The translations under genes were made by a program, and so were the position numbers. From Myxococcales bacterium (lineage in GTDB: Bacteria > Myxococcota_A > Polyangia > Polyangiales > Ga0077539): a stretch of DNA of 64,000 nucleotides. The notes below the pieces were generated by a model. It did not search any database, was not told the origin of the DNA, and saw only the letters and a list, made by a program, of their open reading frames with translations. This document shows, one piece after another, positions 42,514 through 51,330 of the stretch; the stretch's first letter is position 1, and each line of letters starts with the position of its first letter. The DNA lies in assembly GCA_016793325.1 (NCBI GenBank), contig JAEUKI010000045.1:1-64000 (forward strand), written 5' to 3'.

Positions 42514-43863
42514 TCACGTCGCGGGCGGCGGCGGAGGCGGTCCCGGAGGAGCGCCCGGCGCCGTGGTGTAGAGCACGATCGCGGGGCTCCACGAGGGCAT
42601 CCCGTCGGTCCAGAGGAAGATCTTCGCGGGATCTGCGCCGCGTCGCGCGATCTCGCCGCGGACCGCGTCGGGGCCCGCGAGCTGAACGACCTCGGCGCCG
42701 AACTGAACATGATACGTGGGGCCGCCCGGAGGAGGCGGAGGCGGCGCGCCCATCACGGGCGGAGGCGGAGGCGCCTTGCCCGGCGGGTACGCGGCTTGCC
42801 CCGGCGCGACGCCGGTGAACGCGGCCTGCGCTCCCTGTGCGTACGCTTGCGCGACGCCGACGCCGACGCCGAACTGCGCCATCGCTGCGGCGGGACCTGC
42901 GTTGCCGCCGCCCTGCGCCATGCCCTGGCCTGCGCCGATCATGGCCTGGCCTGCGGCGTACGCGCCGTAGTTTCCTCCGGCGAGGTTCTGCACGTACTTC
43001 TGGTCTTGGCCGTACTGCTGGTCGAGCTTGTACTGATTGGCCTGCGCTTGATACGCGGCCGTTTGAACACCGACCTGCGCCTTGGCCTGCTCGGCTTGCG
43101 CTTGGAGCGCCGCGCGCTGGATCGCGATCTCGTCTTGCTGGAGACCCACCATCTGCTCGGCGACCTTCTGGCGCATCTCGTCGAAGCGCTTGAGGTCCTC
43201 TTCGGGAACGTCGATCTCGAGCTTGGTGACGCGCAGGATGCGCACGCCGACCTGGTTGAGCTCCGGCGCGTTGGCGACGAACGCCGCGCCGAGCTCGGCC
43301 TGCAGGTCCATGATGTCGAGCAGCGTGCGGCGCTGCTCCTTCGCGAGCTTGCCGAGCGTGCTCTTCACGGTCATGAAGAACATGTCCGTGAGCCAGGAGA
43401 AGATGTCCGGGTTCTCCTGGTACTTGCCCATGCCGAAGTAGCCGTAGATCAGCTGCTCGGGGTTCTCGATGCGCATGAGCAAATCGCCGTGACAGCGGCC
43501 GCGGACGCGGATCGCCGTCATGGGATCGATCATGTGCCCGAGCGAGCCGCCGAACGGCATCGGGAACGGCGTGCGCTTCACGAAGAAGATCTCGCTCAGC
43601 AGGAAGTCACCGCCCGTCGCCGAGTCGATGAGGTTCTGCAAGAACGGGATGCCTGCGCCTTGGAGCGTGTGCCGTCCGGCGTCGAGCGTCCCTGCGGGGC
43701 GACCTTCGCGTGCGAACACCGCCCACTCGTCGGCGCGCACGGTGACCTGAGCAAAGCGCGGAACGGTCTTGTCCGGGTGCTTGAAGATCAGGTCGCTGTT
43801 GCCCTCGGGACGGGCGATCGCCATCTCGCGGACGCCCTGCTTGACGAAATTGAAAAAGCTCAT
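42514..43863 (-). CDS. SPFH-domain protein with C-terminal GYF_2 domain (YdjI-like)
   Basis: Residues 20-245 form an SPFH/band-7-like region of the YdjI type (the family also called 'virion core protein' in some annotations), with SVVR-free N-terminal sequence FNFVKQGVREMAIARPEG and the segment DIMDLQAELGAAFVANAPELNQVGVRILRV. An Ala/Gln-rich coiled stretch (250-310) and Pro-rich linkers follow. The last 50 residues (YHVQFGAEVVQLAG to LWTDGMPSWSPA) fit a GYF_2 domain. A strong GAGGAGG Shine-Dalgarno precedes the ATG. The gene diverges from a zinc-ribbon protein; in Bacillus the ydjFGHI operon joins the same two kinds of protein, so a membrane-stress role is likely. Confidence 0.82.
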   Translation of the reverse strand: MSFFNFVKQGVREMAIARPEGNSDLIFKHPDKTVPRFAQVTVRADEWAVFAREGRPAGTLDAGRHTLQGAGIPFLQNLIDSATGGDFLLSEIFFVKRTPFPMPFGGSLGHMIDPMTAIRVRGRCHGDLLMRIENPEQLIYGYFGMGKYQENPDIFSWLTDMFFMTVKSTLGKLAKEQRRTLLDIMDLQAELGAAFVANAPELNQVGVRILRVTKLEIDVPEEDLKRFDEMRQKVAEQMVGLQQDEIAIQRAALQAQAEQAKAQVGVQTAAYQAQANQYKLDQQYGQDQKYVQNLAGGNYGAYAAGQAMIGAGQGMAQGGGNAGPAAAMAQFGVGVGVAQAYAQGAQAAFTGVAPGQAAYPPGKAPPPPPVMGAPPPPPPGGPTYHVQFGAEVVQLAGPDAVRGEIARRGADPAKIFLWTDGMPSWSPAIVLYTTAPGAPPGPPPPPPAT

Positions 43864-44123
43864 CCCCGAGTCCTCCTCGTTGCGGTGGGTCGCTGCCGTT
43901 GGTTGTTCATCTGGTGCTTTGGGGGTGGCGCGGGCCCAGCGCGATTGCTGTAACCGTCAGACCGTCGCGACCGACCGCCGCTCTGACAGAGCCGCACGAC
44001 ATCGGTCGTTGTGTGAGCGTTCGACACCATCGAACGCGTTGCGAGCGAAAACGCGCGCAAGGATAATCCGCGCTCGCCGGTGCAACAACCGGTAACGCGA
44101 TTTCTCGAAGAAGGATTTTCACG
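43864..44123. promoter_or_regulatory. Divergent control region between the SPFH and zinc-ribbon genes
   Basis: This 260-base gap carries both promoters of the divergent pair. Its main visible element is an 8-bp perfect inverted repeat with 5-base spacer, GCGTTCGA and TCGAACGC, at 44017-44037. The segment around 43950-43990 has short direct repeats of the GACCGTCGCGACC type. No clear -35/-10 pair stands out. Confidence 0.5.
44017..44037. promoter_or_regulatory. Inverted repeat, candidate operator
   Basis: GCGTTCGA-CACCA-TCGAACGC is a perfect 8-bp dyad with a 5-base spacer, centred about 97 bases before the zinc-ribbon gene and 164 bases before the SPFH gene. It could bind a dimeric regulator of both genes. 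As a hairpin without T-run it is an unlikely terminator, since no gene ends here. Confidence 0.45.
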
Positions 44124-45308
44124 GTGACGCAGCCCCAGCCACAACCCGCACAGCAATCACTCCAGTTTCAGTGCCCGCAGTGCGGTGGTGAAATGATCTT
44201 CGACGTCACCGCCGCGGGTCTCAAGTGCAAGTACTGCAAGCACCAGATGGCGGTGCCGGTTCCTCCCGGGGCGCAGGGGGCTCGCGAAATTCCGCTTCGC
44301 GAAGGGTACCAACGCGCGCCGCGCGGCCTCGGCGTCGCGACGGTGAGCTTCCAGTGCCGCGAGTGCGGCGCGACGGTGAGCACCGCGCCGAACGAGCGCA
44401 CCGTCACCTGCACGTATTGCGCATCGCACTCGGTCGTGCAGACGCAGCCCGACCCGAACATGATTCAGCCCGAGACGCTGATCCCGTTTCGCGTCGCCCG
44501 AGAAAAAGCAGTCGAGAGCTTCAAATCGTGGCTCGCGGGCCTGTGGTTTCGCCCGTCCAACTTGAAGAGCATGGCGCAGCTCGAGCAGATCTTCGGCGTG
44601 TACGTCCCGTACTGGACGTTCGACGCCGACGTTCACTCGCAGTGGGAGGCCGAGCGCGGCTGGTACTACTACGAGACCGAGACGTACCAAGAGGTCGAGA
44701 ACGGCGAGACCGTCACCAAGACGCGCGAGGTTCGTCACACGCGCTGGGAGCCCGCGTGGGGGCAACGCCAAGACCGCTACGACGACGTGCTCGTGTGCGC
44801 GAGCAAGGGCCTTCCCGAAGAGATGGCCAACTCGTTCGCGACCTTCGACACGACGCACTTGATGCCGTACGCGCCGGGCTACCTCGCAGGGTGGCGCGCG
44901 GAGTCGTACGCGATCGAGCTGCCCGCGGCGTGGGCCAAGGCGCAGAGCACCGTCGAGAACGGCCAGCAGAGCAAGTGCCGAGGCGACGTCGGCGGCGACG
45001 AGGTGCGCGGGCTCGTCGTGCGCAATCAGTACGCGAACGAGACGTTCAAGCACGTGCTCTTGCCCGTGTACGTCGCGGCGTACCGGTACAACGACAAGCC
45101 GTTTCGATTCCTCGTCAACGGACAAACCGGTGAGGTGCGAGGCGACGCGCCGTACTCGTGGATCAAGATCACGCTCGCGGTGCTCGCGGTCGTCGCGGTG
45201 ATCGTGGCGCTCGTCCTCGTGTTCGGCGGCGGTGGCGGCGGAGACAGCGCGCTGCTGTTGCCCTCGACCCACGAGGCGGCCGAGCATGTGCGAAGGGTCG
45301 GTGCGTGA
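44124..45308 (+). CDS. Zinc-ribbon membrane protein (YdjG-like)
   Basis: Two zinc ribbons open the protein: CPQCGG...CKYC (residues about 18-38) and CREC...CTYC (about 78-100). A conserved soluble part follows with WLAGLWFRPSNLKSMAQLEQ, VYVPYWTFDADVHSQWEAERG and the later VLLPVYVAAYRYNDKPFRFLVNG. One membrane helix lies near the end (about 350-370), then a Gly-run and a short tail. The GTG start at 44124 has AAGGA upstream. Proteins of this build pair with SPFH/YdjI-type proteins; the divergent neighbour is one. The function is probably in membrane stress, by analogy only. Confidence 0.8.
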   Translation: MTQPQPQPAQQSLQFQCPQCGGEMIFDVTAAGLKCKYCKHQMAVPVPPGAQGAREIPLREGYQRAPRGLGVATVSFQCRECGATVSTAPNERTVTCTYCASHSVVQTQPDPNMIQPETLIPFRVAREKAVESFKSWLAGLWFRPSNLKSMAQLEQIFGVYVPYWTFDADVHSQWEAERGWYYYETETYQEVENGETVTKTREVRHTRWEPAWGQRQDRYDDVLVCASKGLPEEMANSFATFDTTHLMPYAPGYLAGWRAESYAIELPAAWAKAQSTVENGQQSKCRGDVGGDEVRGLVVRNQYANETFKHVLLPVYVAAYRYNDKPFRFLVNGQTGEVRGDAPYSWIKITLAVLAVVAVIVALVLVFGGGGGGDSALLLPSTHEAAEHVRRVGA

Positions 45309-45448
45309 GCGCCCTCGGGCGTCCGATGGCAAACGCCGCAGTGATCTGCGGACCGTGTGGTTCTTTCGTACGACGGGCTACGGGACTTGCGCGCGCTCGC
45401 CGATTGGGTAGCGTTTGCAACATCGCTTCCTGAGGAGGGGGCAAACCC

Positions 45449-45940
45449 ATGAACGAGGGTCATCGTCGCTCGAAGACTACTACCGAGACATTTACGCTCG
45501 CCGATGGCGTCGTTTGTCTGGTGATTCGCGGCACGCTCTCGCACCTGCACGTCCCGCAGATCGTCGAGTGGCTCGAGCGCGTCGCGCGCGAGCAAGCGCC
45601 GCGAGGGCTCATCATCGACTGCTCGGAGATGGACGCGATCGACCCGGGCGTCGGCGGTCGGCTCATCGCGCACGCCCGCGAACGAGGCGTGCGGATCGAG
45701 CACACCGTCGTGGTGACTCGAGCCTCTGCGGTGCGCGCGCTCGCCGGGGCTGCGGCCGTGGTGCTCAAGGATCGCGTGGTCGAGTGCGTGTCCAGTCGAG
45801 CCGACGCCCTCGCGCTGTTGAGCGCGCGCGTCGGGAGGGCGGGGCGCGTGCGGCAACACTCGGGCGAGCAGCCGAAGCCGGGGGCGCTCGCGCTGCCGCA
45901 GCCCGCGCAGACGGATCCTGCAAAGCGCTCGGCGGGCTGA
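45449..45940 (+). CDS. STAS-like domain protein (possible anti-sigma factor antagonist)
   Basis: Residues 12-115 fit a STAS fold: an N-terminal strand pair LADGVVCLVIRGTLS, a helix HVPQIVEWLERVAREQ, and the central PRGLIIDCSEMDAIDPGVGGRLIAHARERG, where the usual phospho-acceptor Ser of SpoIIAA-like proteins is at about Asp/Gly instead (DPGVGGR). A polar Pro/Ala tail of 35 residues ends the protein. The strong GAGGAGGGGG before the ATG at 45449 supports the start. A sigma-factor target is not near. It could also serve as a structural STAS. Confidence 0.6.
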   Translation: MNEGHRRSKTTTETFTLADGVVCLVIRGTLSHLHVPQIVEWLERVAREQAPRGLIIDCSEMDAIDPGVGGRLIAHARERGVRIEHTVVVTRASAVRALAGAAAVVLKDRVVECVSSRADALALLSARVGRAGRVRQHSGEQPKPGALALPQPAQTDPAKRSAG

Positions 45941-45983
45941 CGCGCTTCGAGCGGGCTGCGGTCCCGTGCGATGCTCTCGGGTC

Positions 45984-47609
45984 GTGACACCGAGCGCAAC
46001 GTTCACTTCGGTCGAGACACTGGCAGGCGAGGGGCGGACTCGCGCGGGGCGCTTGGCGGCGCTCGTGCTCGCGTTCGTCGTGCTGCTGATCGCGCGCGAC
46101 GCGTCGGCGATCAATCAGCCGGACGGGACGCCCATCCCTGCGACGATGGGGCTGCAGAGTATTTTCACGGCGCGAGGCGAGAGCATCGACGCGCTCAGGG
46201 ACGCGGGCGTGACGCCCGAGCGGTTCGTTCCGGGGTGCAGGCTCACGTTTACGCTCGTGTCGCGCGGGCCCGCGACGTTTCGCAATTCGTTCGGCTGGTA
46301 CAACGTGACGGGGAGCGCGCCGGCCGAGTCGGATCTGCACGTCTTGATTCCGTGTGACGCGCCGCAAGGGACGGTGGCGACGCTCGATCTGTCGCGAGAG
46401 CCCGCGTATCGCGGCGGAGAAATCGCGTTCTTTCTTCGCACGCCCGAGGACGGAGCGAGCGGGACGTGTTCGGGCGGCGACTGTTGTGGCCGCATCGGCC
46501 ACCCGGGCCGGACGTACTACTCCGAGCGACGGTTCAACCCCGACAGCGTGGCCTCGGGCGGAACGGGCTACATCCACCTGCTCACGTACGACTCGCGCGC
46601 GACGCGAGACGCGTTCTACTTCGCGTGGGAGGACCTCTTTCGCGGCGGCGACAACAACTTCACGGACTTCGTCGCGCTCGTGAGCAACATCGTGTGCTCG
46701 GGCGCTGGCGCGCCCTGTTCGACGGGGATGCGAGGCGTCTGTGGACAGGGCGTGCAGCAGTGCCGCGCGGGGATGCTCGCGTGCGTTCCCACGATCGCGC
46801 CGTCCGCCGAGCGGTGCGACGGCGTCGACAACGACTGCAACGGAACGACCGACGACGGCATGGGACTCTGTCCCAGGGGAGAAGTGTGCGACCGCGGCGT
46901 GTGCGTCCCGCCGTGCCTCGAGCGCGCGTGCTTCGTGGGCTTTCGCTGCACCGATCGCGGGACGTGCGTCGAGGACGCGTGCGTCGGGGTGATGTGCAAC
47001 GAGGGCCAGCGCTGCGAGAGCGGCCGATGCGTCGGGGTGTGCGACGGCATTCGGTGCCCCATCGACCAGGTGTGCCGCGCGGGGCGGTGCGTCGATGGCT
47101 GCGCCGGCGTCACGTGCGACAGCGATCAAGTGTGCGTCGGGGGAACGTGCGTCCCTCGCTGTCAGTGCCGAAGGTGCGCCGCGAGCGAGACGTGCCAGGC
47201 GGACGGGCGCTGCGTCCCGACGAGCTGCGCGATGATTTCGTGTGCCGCGGGCCAGCGGTGCGTCAGCGGCGCGTGTCGCGACGCGTGCGACGGGGCCGTG
47301 TGTCCGCGCGGCGAGCGGTGCGTGATGGGCGCGTGCGTCGCCGAGCCCGCGGCGGACGGCGGCGCTTCGAGCGACGCGGCGACGGACAGCGGCGCGACGA
47401 TGATGGACGGCGGCGTTTCACCGGGTGACAGCGGCGCGGCGATGGACGTCACGACGGACGTTCGGCGCCCGTCTCTCATCGTGGACGGCGGCAATCGCGG
47501 CTGCGGCTGCCGCGTGCTCGCGCCGACGCGCGCGGGTGCGAATGGGCGTTGGGCGCTCGCGATGGTGTTGCTCGCGCTCGCCGCCGCGATTCACGGACGG
47601 CGGCAGTAG
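45984..47609 (+). CDS. Cys-rich surface protein with DUF4114-like domain and MYXO-CTERM tail
   Basis: The GTG at 45984 (or 45966) leads into a signal peptide (LAALVLAFVVLLIARDASA). A DUF4114-like segment, HLLTYDSRATRDAFYFAWEDLF (in two halves here) with NNFTDFVALV, suggests a calcium-binding jelly-roll. Then comes CDGVDNDCNGTTDDG, the MopE/FG-GAP-associated motif, followed by about ten Cys-rich EGF-like units of the form CxxGxRCxxGxCV. An Asp/Ala/Gly linker leads to GCGCRVL and a hydrophobic helix WALAMVLLALAAAIHG with basic end, the MYXO-CTERM layout. It is therefore probably anchored on, or released from, the cell surface. It overlaps the convergent lipoprotein gene by 19 bases. Confidence 0.8.
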   Translation: MTPSATFTSVETLAGEGRTRAGRLAALVLAFVVLLIARDASAINQPDGTPIPATMGLQSIFTARGESIDALRDAGVTPERFVPGCRLTFTLVSRGPATFRNSFGWYNVTGSAPAESDLHVLIPCDAPQGTVATLDLSREPAYRGGEIAFFLRTPEDGASGTCSGGDCCGRIGHPGRTYYSERRFNPDSVASGGTGYIHLLTYDSRATRDAFYFAWEDLFRGGDNNFTDFVALVSNIVCSGAGAPCSTGMRGVCGQGVQQCRAGMLACVPTIAPSAERCDGVDNDCNGTTDDGMGLCPRGEVCDRGVCVPPCLERACFVGFRCTDRGTCVEDACVGVMCNEGQRCESGRCVGVCDGIRCPIDQVCRAGRCVDGCAGVTCDSDQVCVGGTCVPRCQCRRCAASETCQADGRCVPTSCAMISCAAGQRCVSGACRDACDGAVCPRGERCVMGACVAEPAADGGASSDAATDSGATMMDGGVSPGDSGAAMDVTTDVRRPSLIVDGGNRGCGCRVLAPTRAGANGRWALAMVLLALAAAIHGRRQ

Positions 47610-48226
47610 CGCTGCACAGCGCTTCGCCCGGGGAACAGCTCGCACGCCCACGGCGTGGGGTCGCACGGGCAGTCCGCGGTCGTGGTGCACGGCGCGGTGC
47701 AGTAGTTGTTGATGTTGCCCTGAAATCGCTGGCAGATGAGCGGATCGCCGCCGCACGATTGGTCGAACAGACAAGACTGTCCGATGCGCGGATTGAGACC
47801 ACTCCTCATGCACGGGACCCCTGTGTCGACGACGCCGCTGTCTTGGGTCGGGGGCACCATCTGGCATTGCTCGGATACGCATCCGATGCAGGGGCCGCCG
47901 CACGTCGTCGTGCACGGTCCCGTGAAGCACTGAACGCATCCGGCGCTGGGCGGGACGCTCCTGCACTCTTGGACGCACTCGGCGACGGGGACTTGCTCGC
48001 CTTGCTCGGCGGCACACTGTGAGATTCTCTGGCAAATCTCAGCGCATCCGACGCTCGATCCTCCGTCCGATGTCGGCGGGATCGTCGTGCTGTCCGCGAC
48101 GCTGCCGTCCATCGAGGTCGGCGGCTGCATCGTCGGTGGTGGAAAGCACGCGCTGATCGCGAGGGTCGTCACGGTGCCGAGGACGCGCGCGATCGCGCTC
48201 GTGTTGGTTCGCTGGTGTCGTTGCAT
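47591..48226 (-). CDS. Cys-rich lipoprotein
   Basis: The ATG at 48226 gives a lipoprotein signal ending in LAISAC and 211 residues. A Ser/Thr/Pro/Asp linker follows, then two Cys-rich modules: one with CAEICQRISQC and CVQECRSVPPSAGCVQC (about residues 60-115), and one with CLFDQSCGGDPLICQ and CTAPCTTTADCPC near the end. A TQDSGVVDTGV spacer separates them. The patterns are common to myxobacterial secreted proteins whose functions are unknown. It is convergent with, and overlaps, the MYXO-CTERM gene by 19 bases, and diverges from the NarL-type histidine kinase. Confidence 0.75.
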   Translation of the reverse strand: MQRHQRTNTSAIARVLGTVTTLAISACFPPPTMQPPTSMDGSVADSTTIPPTSDGGSSVGCAEICQRISQCAAEQGEQVPVAECVQECRSVPPSAGCVQCFTGPCTTTCGGPCIGCVSEQCQMVPPTQDSGVVDTGVPCMRSGLNPRIGQSCLFDQSCGGDPLICQRFQGNINNYCTAPCTTTADCPCDPTPWACELFPGRSAVQRYCRRP

Positions 48227-48412
48227 AGGTGCTCTGTCGCCTCTCTTGGTTGCCCTCGTGCGACGCGCCCCGCGCCGAAATGCTTCGCGACGACGACGTC
48301 GAACAAGTTCGAGGTTTCGCTGGACGCCCGTCGAAATGCAGCGCGTCGCGCGTCGCGTTGGCTCGATCTCCGCGTCGCTCCGTCTATGGTCGAGCAACGG
48401 CCAGGCGAAGCC

Positions 48413-49750
48413 ATGCAACAGAGCGAACCGTCGTATCTCGAGAGGGCGATCGAACGAGCGTTTTCACCGCTCCCGTCGTTGCAGCCGCGCGCCGAGACGT
48501 GGCCGCAGTACGCCAATCGTCGCGCGTCGCACGTCGCGATCGGTCTCGGGTCCGTGGGCGCGCTCCTCGGGCTCGCGTGGTGGCCGGTGAGCGCTTTGTT
48601 GCACTCGGCCGCGCAGCGGCGAGCGCTCGACCTCGCGCGGGTCCTCGGGGTGCTCGTCGCGCTCGCGCTCGTCGTCGCGATGCGTCGCTCGACCTTCGTT
48701 CGCGCGCGGGCCACGGGGTTCTCGCTCGTCGCGCTCGGGCTCGTCGCGCTCGCGACGCTCGCGTCGGTGACGTTGTCTCGCGCCCCGTCCGATCCGCTGC
48801 GGGCCTCGATGGCGCTGCTCGCGTTCGCGACGGTGCCGCTCTTGCTGCCGCTTCGATCGCGGGTCGTCGCGACGCTCGCGTTCTCGTTGGCGTCGCTCGC
48901 CGCGATGGCGATCGACCTCGATCGATCGGCGATCGGCGCGGCGATCAGCGCGCACTCGCTCGCGGCGCTGCTCTCGGTCGCGACGGGCTCCGCGATCGAG
49001 CGCAGCGAGCGAGCGCTCTTCGAGCAACGCGTGGAGACCGAGCGACATCGCGCGCGTATCGCGTCCTACGCCGACTCGCTCGGCGCGCGCCTCGGCGACC
49101 TCGAACGGGAGCACTCCGCGCGCGCGATCGAGTACGAAGACGAGCGAAAGAGCCTCGCGCGCGAGCTGCACGACGAGCTCGCGCACGTTCAGCTCGGGCT
49201 CCGCATCGAGCTCGACCTCATGCGCGGAGAGCGCGACCACGCGTCGCTCGCGAGCGGGATCGCGTCGATGCAACGACTGCTGGACCTGCTGATCGAACGA
49301 ACGCGCTCGATGCTGGTGCGCCTGCGCCCTACGCTCGTCGACGAGCTCGGGTTCGAGGGCGCCGTTCGTGCGCTCGTCGAGGACGCTTCGAACAAGACGC
49401 CCGCGCGCCTGTCGCTCGAGCTGTCGACGGACGCCGCGTCGAGATTGCACGGGCCGAGCGCACTCCACGCGTTTCGGATCGTGCAAGAGGGGCTCGTCAA
49501 CGCGGTGAGGCACGCGCGGGCGTCGAACATTCGGATCGCGGTGCTCGAGGCAGAGCGCGCGGTGCTGCTTCGGGTCGAAGACGACGGCGTGGGAATCTCG
49601 GGACCAACGAAGGAGCTCGCGTTCGGTCTCGCGGGCGTGCGCGAGCGCGCCGAGGCGCTGCGCGGCGAGCTCGAGATCGGCGCTCGCGCGGAGGGAGGGA
49701 CGTCCCTGCGCGTCACGCTCCCGCTCGATTCGCTGGGAGCTGCGTCGTGA
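48413..49750 (+). CDS. NarL-type sensor histidine kinase
   Basis: The membrane part has about five or six hydrophobic helices (residues 40-195) with short loops, so the sensor is within the membrane. A coiled stretch (200-245) leads to the HisKA_3 box with the phospho-acceptor H253 in ARELHDELAHVQLGLR. The ATPase domain has EGLVNAVRHARA and DDGVGI followed by FGLAGVRERAEALRGEL and GTSLRVTLPL. The ATG at 48413 (445 residues) is preferred to 48386. The stop overlaps the GTG of the response regulator, so the two are coupled. Confidence 0.88.
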   Translation: MQQSEPSYLERAIERAFSPLPSLQPRAETWPQYANRRASHVAIGLGSVGALLGLAWWPVSALLHSAAQRRALDLARVLGVLVALALVVAMRRSTFVRARATGFSLVALGLVALATLASVTLSRAPSDPLRASMALLAFATVPLLLPLRSRVVATLAFSLASLAAMAIDLDRSAIGAAISAHSLAALLSVATGSAIERSERALFEQRVETERHRARIASYADSLGARLGDLEREHSARAIEYEDERKSLARELHDELAHVQLGLRIELDLMRGERDHASLASGIASMQRLLDLLIERTRSMLVRLRPTLVDELGFEGAVRALVEDASNKTPARLSLELSTDAASRLHGPSALHAFRIVQEGLVNAVRHARASNIRIAVLEAERAVLLRVEDDGVGISGPTKELAFGLAGVRERAEALRGELEIGARAEGGTSLRVTLPLDSLGAAS

Positions 49751-50373
49751 CCGACGAGACCGACGAGCCCATCTCGGTCGCGCTCGTCGACGATCACGAG
49801 ATCGTCCGCGAGGGCCTTCGGCGCGTGTTCGAGCGCGCCGGCGACATCGATCTTCGCGCCACGTTCAGCGAGGCCAACGCCCTCTTGCGCGCGCTTCCGA
49901 CGCTCGTGTGCGAGGTGTTGGTGCTCGACCTCACGCTCCCGAGCCGCGGGGGCATCGAGCTCTTGCGCGTCGTGCGCGCCGAGCGAAGCGACCTCGCCGT
50001 GATCGTGTTCACGGCGTGGCCGAGCGGACCGTTCGCAGAGTCGACGCTGCAGGCCGGGGCCCGCGCGTTCGTCGCGAAGGGGGGATCGACGGACGAGCTC
50101 GTCGAGGCGATCCGCGCTTGTCGCTCGGGACCGCGTCGCGCGCCGACGCCCCGCTATCGCCGCGCGGCCTCGGCGTTCGAGCGGTTGAGTCCACGCGAGC
50201 GGCAGGTGTTTTCGCTGCTCGTTCGGGGCAAATCCGCGACCGAGATCGCGACGGACCTGCGGCTGTCGTTGAGCACCGTGAGCACGTTCGTCGGTCACAT
50301 TCGCGCGAAGCTCGGCGTCGAGTCGATCGCCGAGATGGTCCGCTACGCAGTGCGCGAAGGGCTCATCGAGTGA
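49747..50373 (+). CDS. NarL/FixJ-type response regulator
   Basis: Partner of the upstream kinase. The receiver domain (about 8-125) has acidic D15/D16, phospho-acceptor D61 in VLDLTLPSRGG, T89 and K111. The LuxR-type helix-turn-helix covers about 145-205 (LSPRERQVFSLLVRGKSATEIA and STVSTFVGHIRAKLG). The GTG start overlaps the kinase stop (GTGA at 49747-49750). 208 residues is the usual size. The targets are unknown. Confidence 0.92.
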   Translation: MTDETDEPISVALVDDHEIVREGLRRVFERAGDIDLRATFSEANALLRALPTLVCEVLVLDLTLPSRGGIELLRVVRAERSDLAVIVFTAWPSGPFAESTLQAGARAFVAKGGSTDELVEAIRACRSGPRRAPTPRYRRAASAFERLSPRERQVFSLLVRGKSATEIATDLRLSLSTVSTFVGHIRAKLGVESIAEMVRYAVREGLIE

Positions 50374-50380
50374 GCGGTGC

Positions 50381-51322
50381 TCAAAATACTGGGTCGCCCC
50401 AGCGGTCCGGAGGGAGCGGCGGATCCGCCGTGGGACGAAGCTCGCGCCAGAGAAAATACCCGCCGATCGAGAGCCCGGTCGCGGCCACGACGCCGATCGT
50501 GGGGCCGAGCCAGAGCCAGTGGTTGGTCCTCGGGCGCTGAAGCACCGCGTCGACGCGGACGACGCCCGTTCCGCCCACGCGCACGGTGCGCTCGAGCGTG
50601 ACGAACCCGTCCGCGGCGATCGTGACGCGGTGAACGCCGGTCGTGGCCCGTTGTTCGATCGCGCCAGTGCCGACGAAGGTCCCGTCGATGCTCACGCGCG
50701 CGGTCGGGACCGAAGGCTCGACGCGAAGCCGCGCGGTGTCCACGACGGGCGAGAGCGTGATCGAGAGGGTGTCTCGCGCGCCGGACGCGAGCTGAAGCTC
50801 CCTTCGTTCGGAGCGAAATCCGTCGAGCCCGAGCTCGATCACACGTCGCCCCGGGTCGAGCTCGATCACGCCGTTGGCGATTCGCGCGGGCTGTCCGTCC
50901 ACCGTCACGACGGCGCTCGACGGTCGGACGACGAGCGTCACCCGCGCGATGGACTGCTCCAGGGTGACGAGCTCTGCGCGCGCGGCTTCGACGCGATCTG
51001 CCGGAGTATTTCCTGGGTTTTGGAGGTATCGACGGACGCAGTCGGCCGCGTCGAGGTACCGGCCGAGCCCGCGGTACGCGAACGCGAGGTTGAAGAGCGC
51101 CACGGGCGCAGGGTTGAGTCGATAGCTCTCTTCGAAGAGCGCTGCGGCGACGGCGAAGCGCGACTCGCCGAGCGCGACGACGCCGCGGTTGAAGCGCTCG
51201 CGCGCCGCGGGTTCGTCCGACGGCGGCGCGATGCTCGTTGCCTGCGCGAGTGCCATCGACGGTTGAAGGACGACCGCGCCCGCGAGGGCCGACAACAACA
51301 GCGTCGTTTGATTGAAGGCCAT
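50381..51322 (-). CDS. Secreted protein with TPR and PEGA domains
   Basis: A signal peptide (MAFNQTTLLLSALAGAVVL) ends near MALAQAT. A TPR-like segment follows (FNRGVVALGESRFAVAAALFEES, in two parts, then ALFNLAFAYRGLGRYLDAADC), then two or three PEGA-type beta units (VTVDGQPARI, VSIDGTFVGT with ATTGVHRVTIAADGF). One membrane helix lies near the end (about 265-290) with a Pro-rich tail. PEGA proteins bind to the cell envelope and are abundant in myxobacteria. It is the last of three leftward genes behind glmU. Confidence 0.8.
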   Translation of the reverse strand: MAFNQTTLLLSALAGAVVLQPSMALAQATSIAPPSDEPAARERFNRGVVALGESRFAVAAALFEESYRLNPAPVALFNLAFAYRGLGRYLDAADCVRRYLQNPGNTPADRVEAARAELVTLEQSIARVTLVVRPSSAVVTVDGQPARIANGVIELDPGRRVIELGLDGFRSERRELQLASGARDTLSITLSPVVDTARLRVEPSVPTARVSIDGTFVGTGAIEQRATTGVHRVTIAADGFVTLERTVRVGGTGVVRVDAVLQRPRTNHWLWLGPTIGVVAATGLSIGGYFLWRELRPTADPPLPPDRWGDPVF

Positions 51323-51330
51323 GAAATCAA

